Assembly (NCBI RefSeq): GCF_020217485.1
Contig: NZ_JAEKMI010000044.1
Span: 1-37,747 of the forward strand
Reading direction: 5' to 3'
Length of the DNA stretch: 37,747 nt
Origin: Mycobacterium sp. WUMAC-067
GTDB taxonomy: Bacteria > Actinomycetota > Actinomycetes > Mycobacteriales > Mycobacteriaceae
The first letter of the stretch is position 1. The number at the start of each line of letters is the position of its first letter. This document shows, piece by piece, positions 1-7,601 of the stretch. Position numbers and translations under genes: made by a program. The notes below the pieces were generated by a model, which saw only the letters and a list, made by a program, of their open reading frames with translations, did no database searches and was not told where the DNA came from.

Positions 1-96
1 TATCCGGAAACCCGCGAACGGTCGCTGCGCTGGGTCGCGGTACACACCGTGCACGAGCTACAGCATCACCTTCTCGACATTCGCCGCCAGGTGTGA
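1..96 (+). CDS. DinB-like family protein, C-terminal fragment
   Basis: An open frame enters from the left edge and stops at TGA 94-96, giving the last 31 residues of a protein. The visible stretch, RWVAVHTVHELQHHLLDI, resembles the final helix of small DinB/DUF664-type four-helix proteins, where late His residues often bind a metal. The bulk of the gene is outside the window, so neither start nor full length can be judged and no reaction is assigned. It lies on the same strand as the next gene, 64 bp upstream of it. Other His-rich helical proteins could give a similar tail. Confidence 0.5.
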   Translation, partial: YPETRERSLRWVAVHTVHELQHHLLDIRRQV

Positions 97-148
97 CCGG
101 AGCGGGCGCGGCGCACGAAAGTTGCTGGGACACCGGGTTTCCCTGCGC

Positions 149-161
149 TACAGTGCCGGCA
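149..161 (+). promoter_or_regulatory. Probable leaderless -10 promoter of the NTF2-like gene
   Basis: TACAGT at 149-154 fits the mycobacterial -10 pattern TANNNT and is followed after exactly six bases by the ATG at 161. That is the spacing expected when transcription starts on the A of the start codon. No Shine-Dalgarno sequence precedes this ATG, which agrees with a leaderless transcript. A -35 element is not clear: TTGCTG at 122-127 is 21 bp away, longer than ideal. Confidence 0.45.
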
Positions 162-520
162 TGAACGTCGACGCGGCCGCCTTCTCCGCCCGATGGGCAC
201 AGCGCTGGAACGCCCACGACGTCGACGCCGTCCTCGACGACTTCCATGACGACGTGGTGTTCACCTCGCCCGTGGCCGCCAAGCTCCTGCCGGAAACACG
301 GGGAGTGGTCCGCGGCAAGGCGGCGCTACGTCGGTACTGGATAGCCGCCCTCGAACGCATTCCGGATCTCCGGTTCACCGTCGAAGGCGTCTACCAAGGC
401 GTCAACACGATCGTCATCACCTACCGCAACCAGAACGGCGATCTCGTCAACGAGGTCTTGGTCTTCGAAGACGACGTGATCGTCGAGGGCCATGGGACAT
501 ATCGCAGCGCTGGCTCATAG
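161..520 (+). CDS. SnoaL/NTF2-like small protein
   Basis: A 119-residue protein with the pattern of the NTF2/SnoaL-like superfamily: an N-terminal helix containing FSARWAQRWNAHDVDAVLDD, a short segment with DDVVFTSP, then a helix GKAALRRYWIAALERIPD and C-terminal beta strands ending in a conserved-looking acidic strand (EVLVFEDDVIVEG). Members form cone-shaped alpha+beta barrels that bind small hydrophobic molecules or act as isomerases or hydrolases; nothing here fixes a substrate. A TTG at 122 would add 13 residues, but the ATG at 161 matches where the family fold begins and sits right behind a -10 element. In M. tuberculosis this position beyond tRNA-Leu holds a different gene (from memory), so this end of the window is probably variable. 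Confidence 0.75.
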   Translation: MNVDAAAFSARWAQRWNAHDVDAVLDDFHDDVVFTSPVAAKLLPETRGVVRGKAALRRYWIAALERIPDLRFTVEGVYQGVNTIVITYRNQNGDLVNEVLVFEDDVIVEGHGTYRSAGS

Positions 521-545
521 CGCTTAATCGGTCTCCCAAAACACG

Positions 546-577
546 AAAGTCACGACCCCTTGCGAGGTCGTGACTTT
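546..577. terminator. Bidirectional hairpin terminator
   Basis: A perfect 12-bp stem (546-557 with 566-577) encloses an 8-nt loop. Reading right, the stem ends in a T-run (575-578); reading left, the stem is also followed by T-rich sequence. It lies between the rightward NTF2-like gene and the leftward tRNA-Leu, where two convergent units need to be ended. Confidence 0.8.
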
Positions 578-595
578 TCGTAGCACCGCTCAATG

Positions 596-678
596 TGGGC
601 GAAGGGGGACTTGAACCCCCACGTCCCGAAGGACACTGGCACCTGAAGCCAGCGCGTCTGCCATTCCGCCACTCGCCC
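596..678 (-). tRNA. leuT: tRNA-Leu(CAG)
   Basis: The minus strand folds as a class II tRNA of 83 nt without an encoded CCA. The acceptor arm GGGCGAG pairs with TTCGCCC (last pair G-T), the D arm contains TGGCGGAATGGCAGACGC, the anticodon loop reads TTCAGGT giving anticodon CAG, there is a long variable arm, and the T arm contains GGGGGTTCAAGTCCCCC. The long variable arm, A discriminator and CAG anticodon all indicate leucine. Its position next to fhaA matches leuT of M. tuberculosis. Confidence 0.96.
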
Positions 679-840
679 GGGAAAAACAACCGATGGACCA
701 TACCACTGTAATGGCCCGATTCCCGAACCGCCGCAGCGGGCCTCGAAGCCTTCCGGCGCCCTGGGCCTGGCCGCGTGCACCCATCTGAGCTGCAGGGACG
801 CAGTTCTCACAGTTTCGAGAGTCCCGCACCGTCGCGATGT

Positions 841-856
841 CCCGCTAGCATGCGGG
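841..856 (+). promoter_or_regulatory. Candidate -10 with flanking inverted repeat upstream of fhaA
   Basis: Within the 254-bp gene-free stretch 679-932, TAGCAT at 846-851 fits the -10 pattern and is framed by CCCGC (841-845) and GCGGG (852-856), an inverted repeat that could bind a regulator or form a small hairpin. The -35 is not obvious. A transcript from here would have a leader of about 75 nt before fhaA. Nothing else is recognisable in this gap. Confidence 0.3.
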
Positions 857-932
857 AGTGAACCAGCACGCAGGTGATTCGTTTGCCGCGCACCGGCAAT
901 ACCTTCTGGCAAGTGCAGGCGAACGGTAGGAC

Positions 933-2552
933 ATGAGTAGCCAACGGGGGCTGGCCGCGCGGATCGAGCGCAAGCTCGAAGCGACGGTGGACAATGCCTT
1001 CGCCCGCGTGTTCGGCGGATCAATCGTCCCGCAAGAGGTAGAAGCCCTGTTATGCCGCGAGGCTCGCGACGGAGTTCAGAAGCTTCATGGAAATCGCCTT
1101 TTGGCCCTCAACGAATACATCATTACCCTCGGTATGCACGACTTCGGAAAGGTGAGCGCCGATCCGGATCTCACGTCGAGCTCATTCGCGAGGTACTTGG
1201 CTGACTACATCCACGAACAGGGGTGGCAAACGTATGGTGAGGTGGTCGTCCGGTTCGAGCAGTCGTCGAACCTGCGTACCGGCCAGTACCGCGCCCGTGG
1301 TGCTGTCAACCCCGATGTCCAGCCCCGCCCGACGGTCGAAGACGCCGTCCGGCCACAATCAAATAACGCGTTCGGCGATGAACGAGGAGTAGCACCAATG
1401 ACTGACAACTCGAGCTACCGCGGGGATCAGGGGCCCGGCCGGCCCGGCGACGAGTACTACGACGACCGCTACCGGCGTCCCCAGGACGACGCGCGCGGTG
1501 GCCCGGACCCGCAGGGTGCGCCCGACCCGCGGGGGGGATATCCGCCTGAGCAGGGCGGCTACCCACCTCAGCAGGGATATCCGCCGCCGCGCCAACCCGA
1601 GCAGGGCGGCTACCCCGAGCAGGGCGGCTACCCGGAACAAGGCGGCTACCCGCCCCCGCAGGGATACCCAGACCAGGGCGGTTACCAGGGCCAGGGCGGT
1701 TACCCCGACCAGGGACAGGGCGGCTACCCGCCTCAGCAGGGTTACCAGGACCAGCGCGGCTACCCCGACCAGGGGCAGGGCGGCTACCCGCAGTCGTATG
1801 AGCAGCGCCCGCCCGCGCCCACCGGGTACGGCGGCGGCCAAGGTTACGACCAGGGTTATCGCCAGGGCGGCGGCTATGGCCCGCCGGTCGGTGGCCCGCA
1901 GGGCTACGGCGGCGGATACGGCGACTACGGTCGCGGGCCGGCGCGCCAGGATGAGGGCGGCTACGCGCCACCCGAACAACGTCCCGCCTACCCCGAGCAG
2001 GGCGCTGGGTATGACCAGGGTTACCAGCAGGGCGGCGGCTACGGCCGCCAGGACTACGGCTCCTCCGAATACACCCAGTACGGCGAGCACGCGCAGGGCG
2101 CGACGTACGGCGGCCAGGCCGGGGGATACCCCGAAGCCGCCAGCCCCGAGTACGACTACGGCCAGCAGCCCGACTACGGCCAGCAGGCGGAGTACGGCCA
2201 GCCCGCCGACTACGGTCAACAGGCCGGGTACGGCGGATACGGTCAGGGCGGCTACGGCGCCGCGGGCACCACGATCACCCTTCAGCTCGACGACGGCAGC
2301 GGCCGCACCTATCAGCTGCGCGAGGGCTCCAACATCGTGGGCCGCGGGCAAGACGCCCAGTTCCGGTTGCCCGATACCGGCGTGTCACGGCGTCACCTGG
2401 AGATCCGCTGGGATGGGCAGGTCGCGCTGCTGTCGGACCTGAACTCCACCAACGGCACCACCGTGAACAACGCGCCGGTCCAGGAGTGGCAGTTGGCCGA
2501 CGGCGACGTCATCCGTTTGGGCCATTCGGAAATCATCGTCCGAATCCACTAA
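933..2552 (+). CDS. fhaA: FhaA, FHA-domain signalling protein
   Basis: This 539-residue protein starts with the FhaA N-terminal domain (DUF3662, about residues 1-130), continues with a long low-complexity linker (about 150-445) rich in Gly, Tyr, Gln and Pro, and ends in an FHA domain (about 447-539) with the canonical motifs GR, SRRHLEI and NSTNGT. FHA domains bind phosphothreonine; in mycobacteria FhaA is a PknB substrate that binds the phosphorylated pseudokinase domain of the lipid II flippase MviN (MurJ), tying peptidoglycan precursor export to kinase signalling. It is the first gene of the fhaA-pknB operon. The M. tuberculosis protein is about 527 residues, so the linker is the main source of length difference. 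The ATG at 933 has only a weak AGGA upstream. Confidence 0.96.
   Translation: MSSQRGLAARIERKLEATVDNAFARVFGGSIVPQEVEALLCREARDGVQKLHGNRLLALNEYIITLGMHDFGKVSADPDLTSSSFARYLADYIHEQGWQTYGEVVVRFEQSSNLRTGQYRARGAVNPDVQPRPTVEDAVRPQSNNAFGDERGVAPMTDNSSYRGDQGPGRPGDEYYDDRYRRPQDDARGGPDPQGAPDPRGGYPPEQGGYPPQQGYPPPRQPEQGGYPEQGGYPEQGGYPPPQGYPDQGGYQGQGGYPDQGQGGYPPQQGYQDQRGYPDQGQGGYPQSYEQRPPAPTGYGGGQGYDQGYRQGGGYGPPVGGPQGYGGGYGDYGRGPARQDEGGYAPPEQRPAYPEQGAGYDQGYQQGGGYGRQDYGSSEYTQYGEHAQGATYGGQAGGYPEAASPEYDYGQQPDYGQQAEYGQPADYGQQAGYGGYGQGGYGAAGTTITLQLDDGSGRTYQLREGSNIVGRGQDAQFRLPDTGVSRRHLEIRWDGQVALLSDLNSTNGTTVNNAPVQEWQLADGDVIRLGHSEIIVRIH
1546..1800 (+). repeat. Tandem pentapeptide-type repeat in the fhaA linker
   Basis: The DNA repeats a roughly 15-nt unit encoding variants of QGGYP (for example EQGGYPEQGGYP, DQGGYQGQGGYP). 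Copies are imperfect and interspersed with PPQQGYP variants. The result is a disordered, Tyr/Gln-rich linker. Such repeats change length by replication slippage, so copy number may vary between strains. Confidence 0.85.
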
Positions 2553-2676
2553 GTCGCTGGGCTCAACGCTGCCGTGCTTCGCCCCGTGTCGACCACCGTC
2601 CAAGTATCGTGACGTAGCCGATGTGCTCGGAGTCACGGGCGCCGGGGACACGACGCTAGGACGGAAAGGACGCCAG

Positions 2677-3144
2677 ATGCAGGGATTGGTACTGCAGCTG
2701 ACGCGCGCCGGATTTTTGATGTTGCTCTGGGTATTCATCTGGTCCGTGCTGCGAATCCTGCGGACCGATATCTATGCGCCGACCGGTGCCGTGATGGTGC
2801 GTCGGGGTTTGGCGCTGCGCAGCACCCTGCTGCCTTCGCGCCAGCGCCGGCACGCGGCCCGCTACCTGGTGGTGACCGAAGGCGCGCTGGCGGGTGGGCG
2901 CATCACCCTCAGCGGTCAACCGGTATTGATCGGACGAGCTGACGACTCCACCCTGGTGCTCACCGACGACTACGCCTCAACCCGGCACGCCCGGCTATCT
3001 CAGCGCGGCTCGGAGTGGTACGTCGAAGATCTAGGATCGACCAACGGTACTTACCTTGACAGGGCGAAAGTGACGACTGCGGTACGAGTCCCGATAGGAA
3101 CGCCAATTCGAATCGGTAAAACGGCGATCGAGTTACGCCCGTGA
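2677..3144 (+). CDS. fhaB: FhaB (FipA), membrane-anchored FHA protein
   Basis: The 155-residue protein is the same length as M. tuberculosis FhaB/FipA. Residues 7-27 form a single N-terminal membrane anchor (LTRAGFLMLLWVFIWSVL), and residues about 64-155 form an FHA domain with LIGRADDS, STRHARLS and GSTNGTYLD. In mycobacteria it takes part in cell division: phosphorylated FipA is reported to bridge FtsZ and FtsQ, and Thr77, described as the PknA target, is present here. The ATG at 2677 is preceded by AAAGGA at 2665-2670 and matches the family start. An upstream in-frame start at 2623 would add 18 residues ahead of the membrane helix and is not favoured. It is 124 bp downstream of fhaA and 55 bp before pstP. 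Confidence 0.96.
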   Translation: MQGLVLQLTRAGFLMLLWVFIWSVLRILRTDIYAPTGAVMVRRGLALRSTLLPSRQRRHAARYLVVTEGALAGGRITLSGQPVLIGRADDSTLVLTDDYASTRHARLSQRGSEWYVEDLGSTNGTYLDRAKVTTAVRVPIGTPIRIGKTAIELRP

Positions 3145-3199
3145 CCCGCGCCAATGACAATGGTCCCGGCTTGGCCGATTTTCCGGCCGGGATCGAGGA

Positions 3200-4720
3200 G
3201 TGGCGCCCGTGACCCTGGTCCTGCGATACGCCGCCCGGAGTGACCGCGGGCTGGTGCGCTCCAACAACGAAGATTCGGTCTATGCCGGCGCCCGGCTGCT
3301 GGCTTTGGCCGACGGCATGGGCGGTCATGCAGCCGGCGAGGTGGCGTCCCAGTTGGTGATCGCCGCGCTGGCGCACCTCGATGACGACGAGCCGGGCGGC
3401 GACCTGTTGGCCAAGCTCGACAACGCGGTGCGCTCCGGCAACGCCGCCATCGCCGCGCAGGTGGAGGCGGAGCCCGAACTCGAAGGGATGGGCACCACCC
3501 TTACCGCGATCCTGTTCGCGGGTGACCGAATTGGGTTGGTGCACATCGGCGATTCGCGCGGTTACCTGCTGCGCGACGGCGAACTGAGCCAGATCACCAA
3601 GGACGACACGTTCGTCCAGACGTTGGTCGACGAGGGCCGGATCACCCGGGAGGAGGCACACAGCCATCCGCAGCGATCGTTGATCATGCGGGCGCTCACC
3701 GGCCATGAGGTCGAGCCGACGCTGACCATGCGAGAAGCGCGCGCCGGCGATCGCTACCTGCTGTGCTCCGACGGGCTGTCGGATCCGGTGAGCGACGAGA
3801 CCATCCTCGAGGCGTTGCAGATTCCCGACGTCGCCGAGGCCGCCTATCGCCTCATCGAGTTGGCGCTGCGCGGCGGCGGGCCGGACAACGTCACCGTCGT
3901 GGTCGCCGACGTTGTCGACTACGACTACGGGCAAACCCAGCCGATTCTGGCCGGCGCGGTGTCGGGCGACGAGGATCAGATGACGCTGCCCAACACCTCG
4001 GCCGGGCGCGCCTCGGCGATCAGGCCGCGCGAAGAGTCCGCCAAACGTGTTGCGCCGCAACCGGAAACGACGCATCGGCCGCGGTGGTCCCGACGACGGA
4101 TGGCCGTCGTCGCCGCCTTGGCCGTACTGCTGGTCATCGCGGGTCTCACCGTCGGGTGGTGGGTCATCCAGCGCAACTATTACGTCGCCGAATACAACGG
4201 CAGGGTCTCCATCGTCCGCGGGATTCAGGGGACGCTGCTGGGCGTTCCGTTGCAACGGCCTTACCTGGTCGGCTGCCTCAACGCGCGAAACGAGCTGTCC
4301 CTGGTCAGCTATGGGCAATCCGGCGGCCACTCCACTTGCCAGCTGATGACCCTGCAGGATCTGCGCCGGCCCGGACAGGTCCAGGTCCAAACTGGGCTGC
4401 CGGGCGGCAGCTTGGACCAAGCGGAATCGCAGCTGCGCCAATTGCTGGCCGAATACCTGCTGCCGATCTGTCCGCCACCGCGCGCCACCTCGCCGCCGCC
4501 CGGATCCCCGTCCACCGGCGGCGGAACTCCCCAGCCCAGCGCCACCGCATCGCCATCACCACCCACCAGTTCCACCAGCGCCAGCCCCCCACCCAGCACG
4601 AGCGCCTCCAACGGCCCCGCGAATTCATCACCGGCAGGTCCGACGACCACGTCGCAAACGGTGACCGCGCTCCCCGGGCCCCCACCCCAACCGGGCATCG
4701 ATTGCCGGACGGTGGCATGA
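3200..4720 (+). CDS. pstP: PstP, PP2C-type Ser/Thr protein phosphatase
   Basis: A 506-residue membrane phosphatase. The N-terminal PP2C domain (about 5-240) carries the metal-binding signatures NNEDS, LADGMGGHAAGE (Asp38), HIGDSRGYL, SDGLSD and GGGPDNVTVVV. A basic juxtamembrane segment precedes one transmembrane helix at about 300-320, followed by an extracytoplasmic region ending in a Pro/Ser/Thr-rich tail. PstP removes phosphate from PknA, PknB and many cell-wall and division substrates, so it is the off-switch of this operon's kinases. The GTG at 3200 gives MAPVTLVLRY, like the M. tuberculosis start MARVTLVLRY; GTG at 3209 is an alternative. Its stop overlaps the rodA start as ATGA. Confidence 0.97.
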   Translation: MAPVTLVLRYAARSDRGLVRSNNEDSVYAGARLLALADGMGGHAAGEVASQLVIAALAHLDDDEPGGDLLAKLDNAVRSGNAAIAAQVEAEPELEGMGTTLTAILFAGDRIGLVHIGDSRGYLLRDGELSQITKDDTFVQTLVDEGRITREEAHSHPQRSLIMRALTGHEVEPTLTMREARAGDRYLLCSDGLSDPVSDETILEALQIPDVAEAAYRLIELALRGGGPDNVTVVVADVVDYDYGQTQPILAGAVSGDEDQMTLPNTSAGRASAIRPREESAKRVAPQPETTHRPRWSRRRMAVVAALAVLLVIAGLTVGWWVIQRNYYVAEYNGRVSIVRGIQGTLLGVPLQRPYLVGCLNARNELSLVSYGQSGGHSTCQLMTLQDLRRPGQVQVQTGLPGGSLDQAESQLRQLLAEYLLPICPPPRATSPPPGSPSTGGGTPQPSATASPSPPTSSTSASPPPSTSASNGPANSSPAGPTTTSQTVTALPGPPPQPGIDCRTVA

Positions 4721-6126
4721 CAACACAGCTTCAGCCGCCGGTCGCGGTCACGCCTCCTCTTCCTACCCGGCGCAATGCCGAGTTGTTGCTGCTGGGCTTC
4801 GCTTCGCTGATCACCGTCGCCGCGCTGCTGATAGTGGAGGCCAATCAAACCCGCGATCTGCACTGGGACGCGATCAACTACGGGCTGGTGTTTCTCGTCG
4901 TGTTCGGGTCGGCGCACATGGCCATCCGGCGCTTCGCGCCCTATACCGATCCGCTGCTGTTGCCAATCGTGGCATTACTCAACGGACTTGGGCTGGTGAT
5001 GATTCACCGGCTCGATCTGGTCACCAATCAACTCAGCGGCCGCCACCACCCCAGCGCGACCCAGCAGATGTTGTGGACCCTGGTCGGTGTGGTGACCTTT
5101 GCATTGGTGGTCACCTTCTTGAAAGACCATCGCCAGCTGGCGCGCTACGGCTACATCTGCGGGCTCGTCGGTCTGATCTTTTTGGTGATTCCCGCCCTGT
5201 TGCCGGCATCGCTGTCCGAACAAAACGGCGCCAAGATCTGGATTCGCTTGCCCGGCTTCTCAATTCAGCCCGCCGAGTTCTCCAAGATTCTGCTCCTGAT
5301 CTTCTTCTCCGCGGTGCTGATCGCCAAACGCGGCCTGTTCACCAGCGTCGGCAAGCACTTCATGGGTCTGACGCTGCCCCGCCCCCGTGACCTCGCGCCC
5401 CTGCTGGCGGCCTGGGTGATCTCGGTCGGCGTGATGGCCTTCGAAAAGGACCTTGGCACTTCGCTATTGCTGTACACGTCATTTTTGGTGGTGGTCTACC
5501 TCGCCACCCAACGCTTCAGCTGGGTGGGAATCGGCCTGGTGCTGTTCGCCGCGGGAAGTGTTGTCGCGTACTACATTTTCAGCCACGTCCGGGTGCGGGT
5601 GCAGATGTGGTGGGACCCGTTCTCCGACCCCGACGGCAGTGGCTATCAGATTGTGCAGTCGCTCTTCAGCTTTGCCACCGGGGGGATTTTCGGGACCGGG
5701 CTCGGCAACGGTCAGCCCGACACCGTGCCCGCCGCGTCGACCGACTTCATCATCGCGGCGTTCGGCGAAGAACTGGGATTGGTGGGCCTGGCGAGCATCC
5801 TGATGCTCTACACCATCGTCATCGTGCGGGGCATGCGCACGGCGATCGCCACCCGGGATAGCTTCGGCAAGCTGCTGGCGGCGGGCCTGGCGTCGACGCT
5901 GGCCCTGCAGCTGTTCATCGTCGTCGGCGGGGTAACGCAACTCATTCCGTTGACCGGGTTGACGACGCCGTGGATGTCTTACGGCGGTTCGTCGTTGCTG
6001 GCGAACTATGTCCTGTTGGCCATCTTGGCGCGGATCTCGCACAGCGCCCGTCGTCCCTTGCGCACCGCCGCGCGCCACGAGCCGCCGATCGCGGCGGCCG
6101 GCACCGAGGTGATCGAGAAAGTATGA
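4717..6126 (+). CDS. rodA: RodA, SEDS-family peptidoglycan glycosyltransferase
   Basis: The 469-residue protein is almost entirely membrane-embedded, with about 12 hydrophobic segments after a short cytoplasmic N-terminus. SEDS hallmarks are present: NGAKIWIRLPGFSIQPAEFSK, FEKDLGTSLLL with the catalytic Asp context, and the terminal signature LIPLTGLTTPWMSYGGSS. SEDS proteins polymerise lipid II into glycan strands and pair with class B penicillin-binding proteins; the adjacent pbpA supplies the transpeptidase. The ATG at 4717 overlaps the pstP stop as ATGA and gives the same length as M. tuberculosis Rv0017c. The reading frame stays open far upstream through pstP, but that extension is non-coding. 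Confidence 0.97.
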   Translation: MTTQLQPPVAVTPPLPTRRNAELLLLGFASLITVAALLIVEANQTRDLHWDAINYGLVFLVVFGSAHMAIRRFAPYTDPLLLPIVALLNGLGLVMIHRLDLVTNQLSGRHHPSATQQMLWTLVGVVTFALVVTFLKDHRQLARYGYICGLVGLIFLVIPALLPASLSEQNGAKIWIRLPGFSIQPAEFSKILLLIFFSAVLIAKRGLFTSVGKHFMGLTLPRPRDLAPLLAAWVISVGVMAFEKDLGTSLLLYTSFLVVVYLATQRFSWVGIGLVLFAAGSVVAYYIFSHVRVRVQMWWDPFSDPDGSGYQIVQSLFSFATGGIFGTGLGNGQPDTVPAASTDFIIAAFGEELGLVGLASILMLYTIVIVRGMRTAIATRDSFGKLLAAGLASTLALQLFIVVGGVTQLIPLTGLTTPWMSYGGSSLLANYVLLAILARISHSARRPLRTAARHEPPIAAAGTEVIEKV

Positions 6127-7601
6127 ACGCCTCCCTGCGCCGGATCTCGGTGACCGTGATGGCGTTGATCGTGCTGCTGTTGATCAACGCCACGATGACG
6201 CAGGTCTTCGCCGCCGACTCGCTGCGCGCCGACCCGCGCAATCAGCGCGTCCTGCTCGACGAGTATTCGCGCCAGCGCGGCCAGATCGTGGCGGGCGGAC
6301 AGCTGTTGGCCTACTCTGTCGCCACCGACAACCGCTTCCGCTTCCTGCGCGTCTACCCCAACCCCGCGACGTACGCGCCGGTCACCGGGTTCTACTCGTT
6401 GCGCTATTCCAGCACCGGACTGGAACGGGCCGAGGACCCGCTGTTGAACGGCTCCGACGAGCGGCTGTTCGGGCGCCGGCTGGCCGACTTCTTCACCGGC
6501 CGCGACCCGCGCGGGGCCAACGTCGACACCACGATCAAGCCGCGAGTCCAGCAGGCCGCCTGGGACGGGATGCAGCAGGGCTGCGGCGGTCCGCCGTGCA
6601 AGGGCGCCGTCGTCGCCCTCGAACCGTCCACCGGAAAGATCCTGGCGATGGTGTCGTCGCCGTCCTACGACCCCAACCTGTTGTCGTCGCACGATCCCGA
6701 CGTGCAGGCCAAGGCCTGGCAGCGGCTGCGCGACGATCCCAACAACCCGATGACCAACCGTGCCATCTCGGAGACCTACCCACCCGGCTCCACCTTCAAG
6801 GTCATCACCACCGCGGCCGCGCTGCAGGCGGGCGCCTCCGACACCGAGCAGCTGACCGCCGCGCCCTCCATTCCGCTGCCCAACAGCACCGCAACCTTGG
6901 AGAACTACGGTGGACAGGCGTGTGGCAACGAGCCGACCGTGTCCCTGCAGCAGGCCTTCGCCCTGTCCTGCAACACCGCGTTCGTCCAACTCGGCCTCCT
7001 GACCGGATCCGACGCGCTGCGCAGCATGGCGCGCTCATTCGGCCTGGACAGCACCCCGAGCGTCATCCCGCTTCAGGTCGCCGAGTCGACCATCGGGATC
7101 ATCCCGGACGCCGCGGCCCTGGGCATGACGAGCATCGGCCAGAAGGATGTCGCGATGACGCCCCTGCAGAACGCCGAGATCGCCGCGACCATCGCGAACG
7201 GCGGGGTGACGATGCAGCCCTACCTGATCGACAGCCTCAAGGGACCGGACCTGACCACGATCAGCACCACGGCACCTTATGAGCAGCGGCGCTCGGTGTC
7301 GCCGCAGGTCGCCGCTAAGCTAACAGAGCTGATGGTCGGCGCCGAGAAGGTCGCACAGCAGAAAGGGGCCATTCCCGGCGTGCAGATCGCATCCAAGACG
7401 GGTACCGCAGAGCATGGGACCGATCCGCGGCACACACCGCCGCACGCCTGGTACATCGCTTTCGCGCCCGCACAGACCCCGAAGGTCGCCGTGGCGGTCT
7501 TGGTGGAGAATGGCGCCGACCGCCTGTCCGCGACGGGGGGTGCACTCGCCGCGCCGATCGGACGGGCTGTGATCCAGGCCGCGCTACAGGGAGGACCATG
7601 A
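6123..7601 (+). CDS. pbpA: PbpA, class B penicillin-binding protein (transpeptidase)
   Basis: A 492-residue monofunctional transpeptidase that cross-links peptidoglycan outside the membrane. Residues about 9-30 are an uncleaved membrane anchor, followed by a dimerisation/pedestal region and the transpeptidase domain from about 155. The three penicillin-binding motifs are intact: SxxK as S223-TFK, SxN as S282-CN, and KTG at 425-427 (ASKTGTAEH). In M. tuberculosis PbpA acts in cell division and is phosphorylated by PknB. The start overlaps the rodA stop as ATGA. The pairing with RodA fits a SEDS-bPBP synthase. Confidence 0.97.
   Translation: MNASLRRISVTVMALIVLLLINATMTQVFAADSLRADPRNQRVLLDEYSRQRGQIVAGGQLLAYSVATDNRFRFLRVYPNPATYAPVTGFYSLRYSSTGLERAEDPLLNGSDERLFGRRLADFFTGRDPRGANVDTTIKPRVQQAAWDGMQQGCGGPPCKGAVVALEPSTGKILAMVSSPSYDPNLLSSHDPDVQAKAWQRLRDDPNNPMTNRAISETYPPGSTFKVITTAAALQAGASDTEQLTAAPSIPLPNSTATLENYGGQACGNEPTVSLQQAFALSCNTAFVQLGLLTGSDALRSMARSFGLDSTPSVIPLQVAESTIGIIPDAAALGMTSIGQKDVAMTPLQNAEIAATIANGGVTMQPYLIDSLKGPDLTTISTTAPYEQRRSVSPQVAAKLTELMVGAEKVAQQKGAIPGVQIASKTGTAEHGTDPRHTPPHAWYIAFAPAQTPKVAVAVLVENGADRLSATGGALAAPIGRAVIQAALQGGP

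Noticed and set aside
550..1023. 157-codon minus-strand frame
   Set aside because: It runs through tRNA-Leu and the start of fhaA, so it cannot be a real gene in full.
1546..1800. CRISPR-like appearance of the repeats
   Set aside because: Units are in-frame, about 15 nt and contiguous, without unique spacers; they encode a protein linker.
1359..2351. 330-codon minus-strand frame resembling a hydrophobic Leu/Val/Ala protein
   Set aside because: It mirrors the repetitive fhaA linker; its hydrophobicity comes from reading the repeat codons in reverse.
2960..4441. 493-codon minus-strand frame
   Set aside because: Antisense to fhaB and pstP, which have clear FHA and PP2C motifs.
3763..4716. Long upstream extension of the rodA frame
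   Set aside because: This part lies over pstP in another frame, is Arg/Pro-rich without family similarity, and RodA proteins start at the ATG at 4717.
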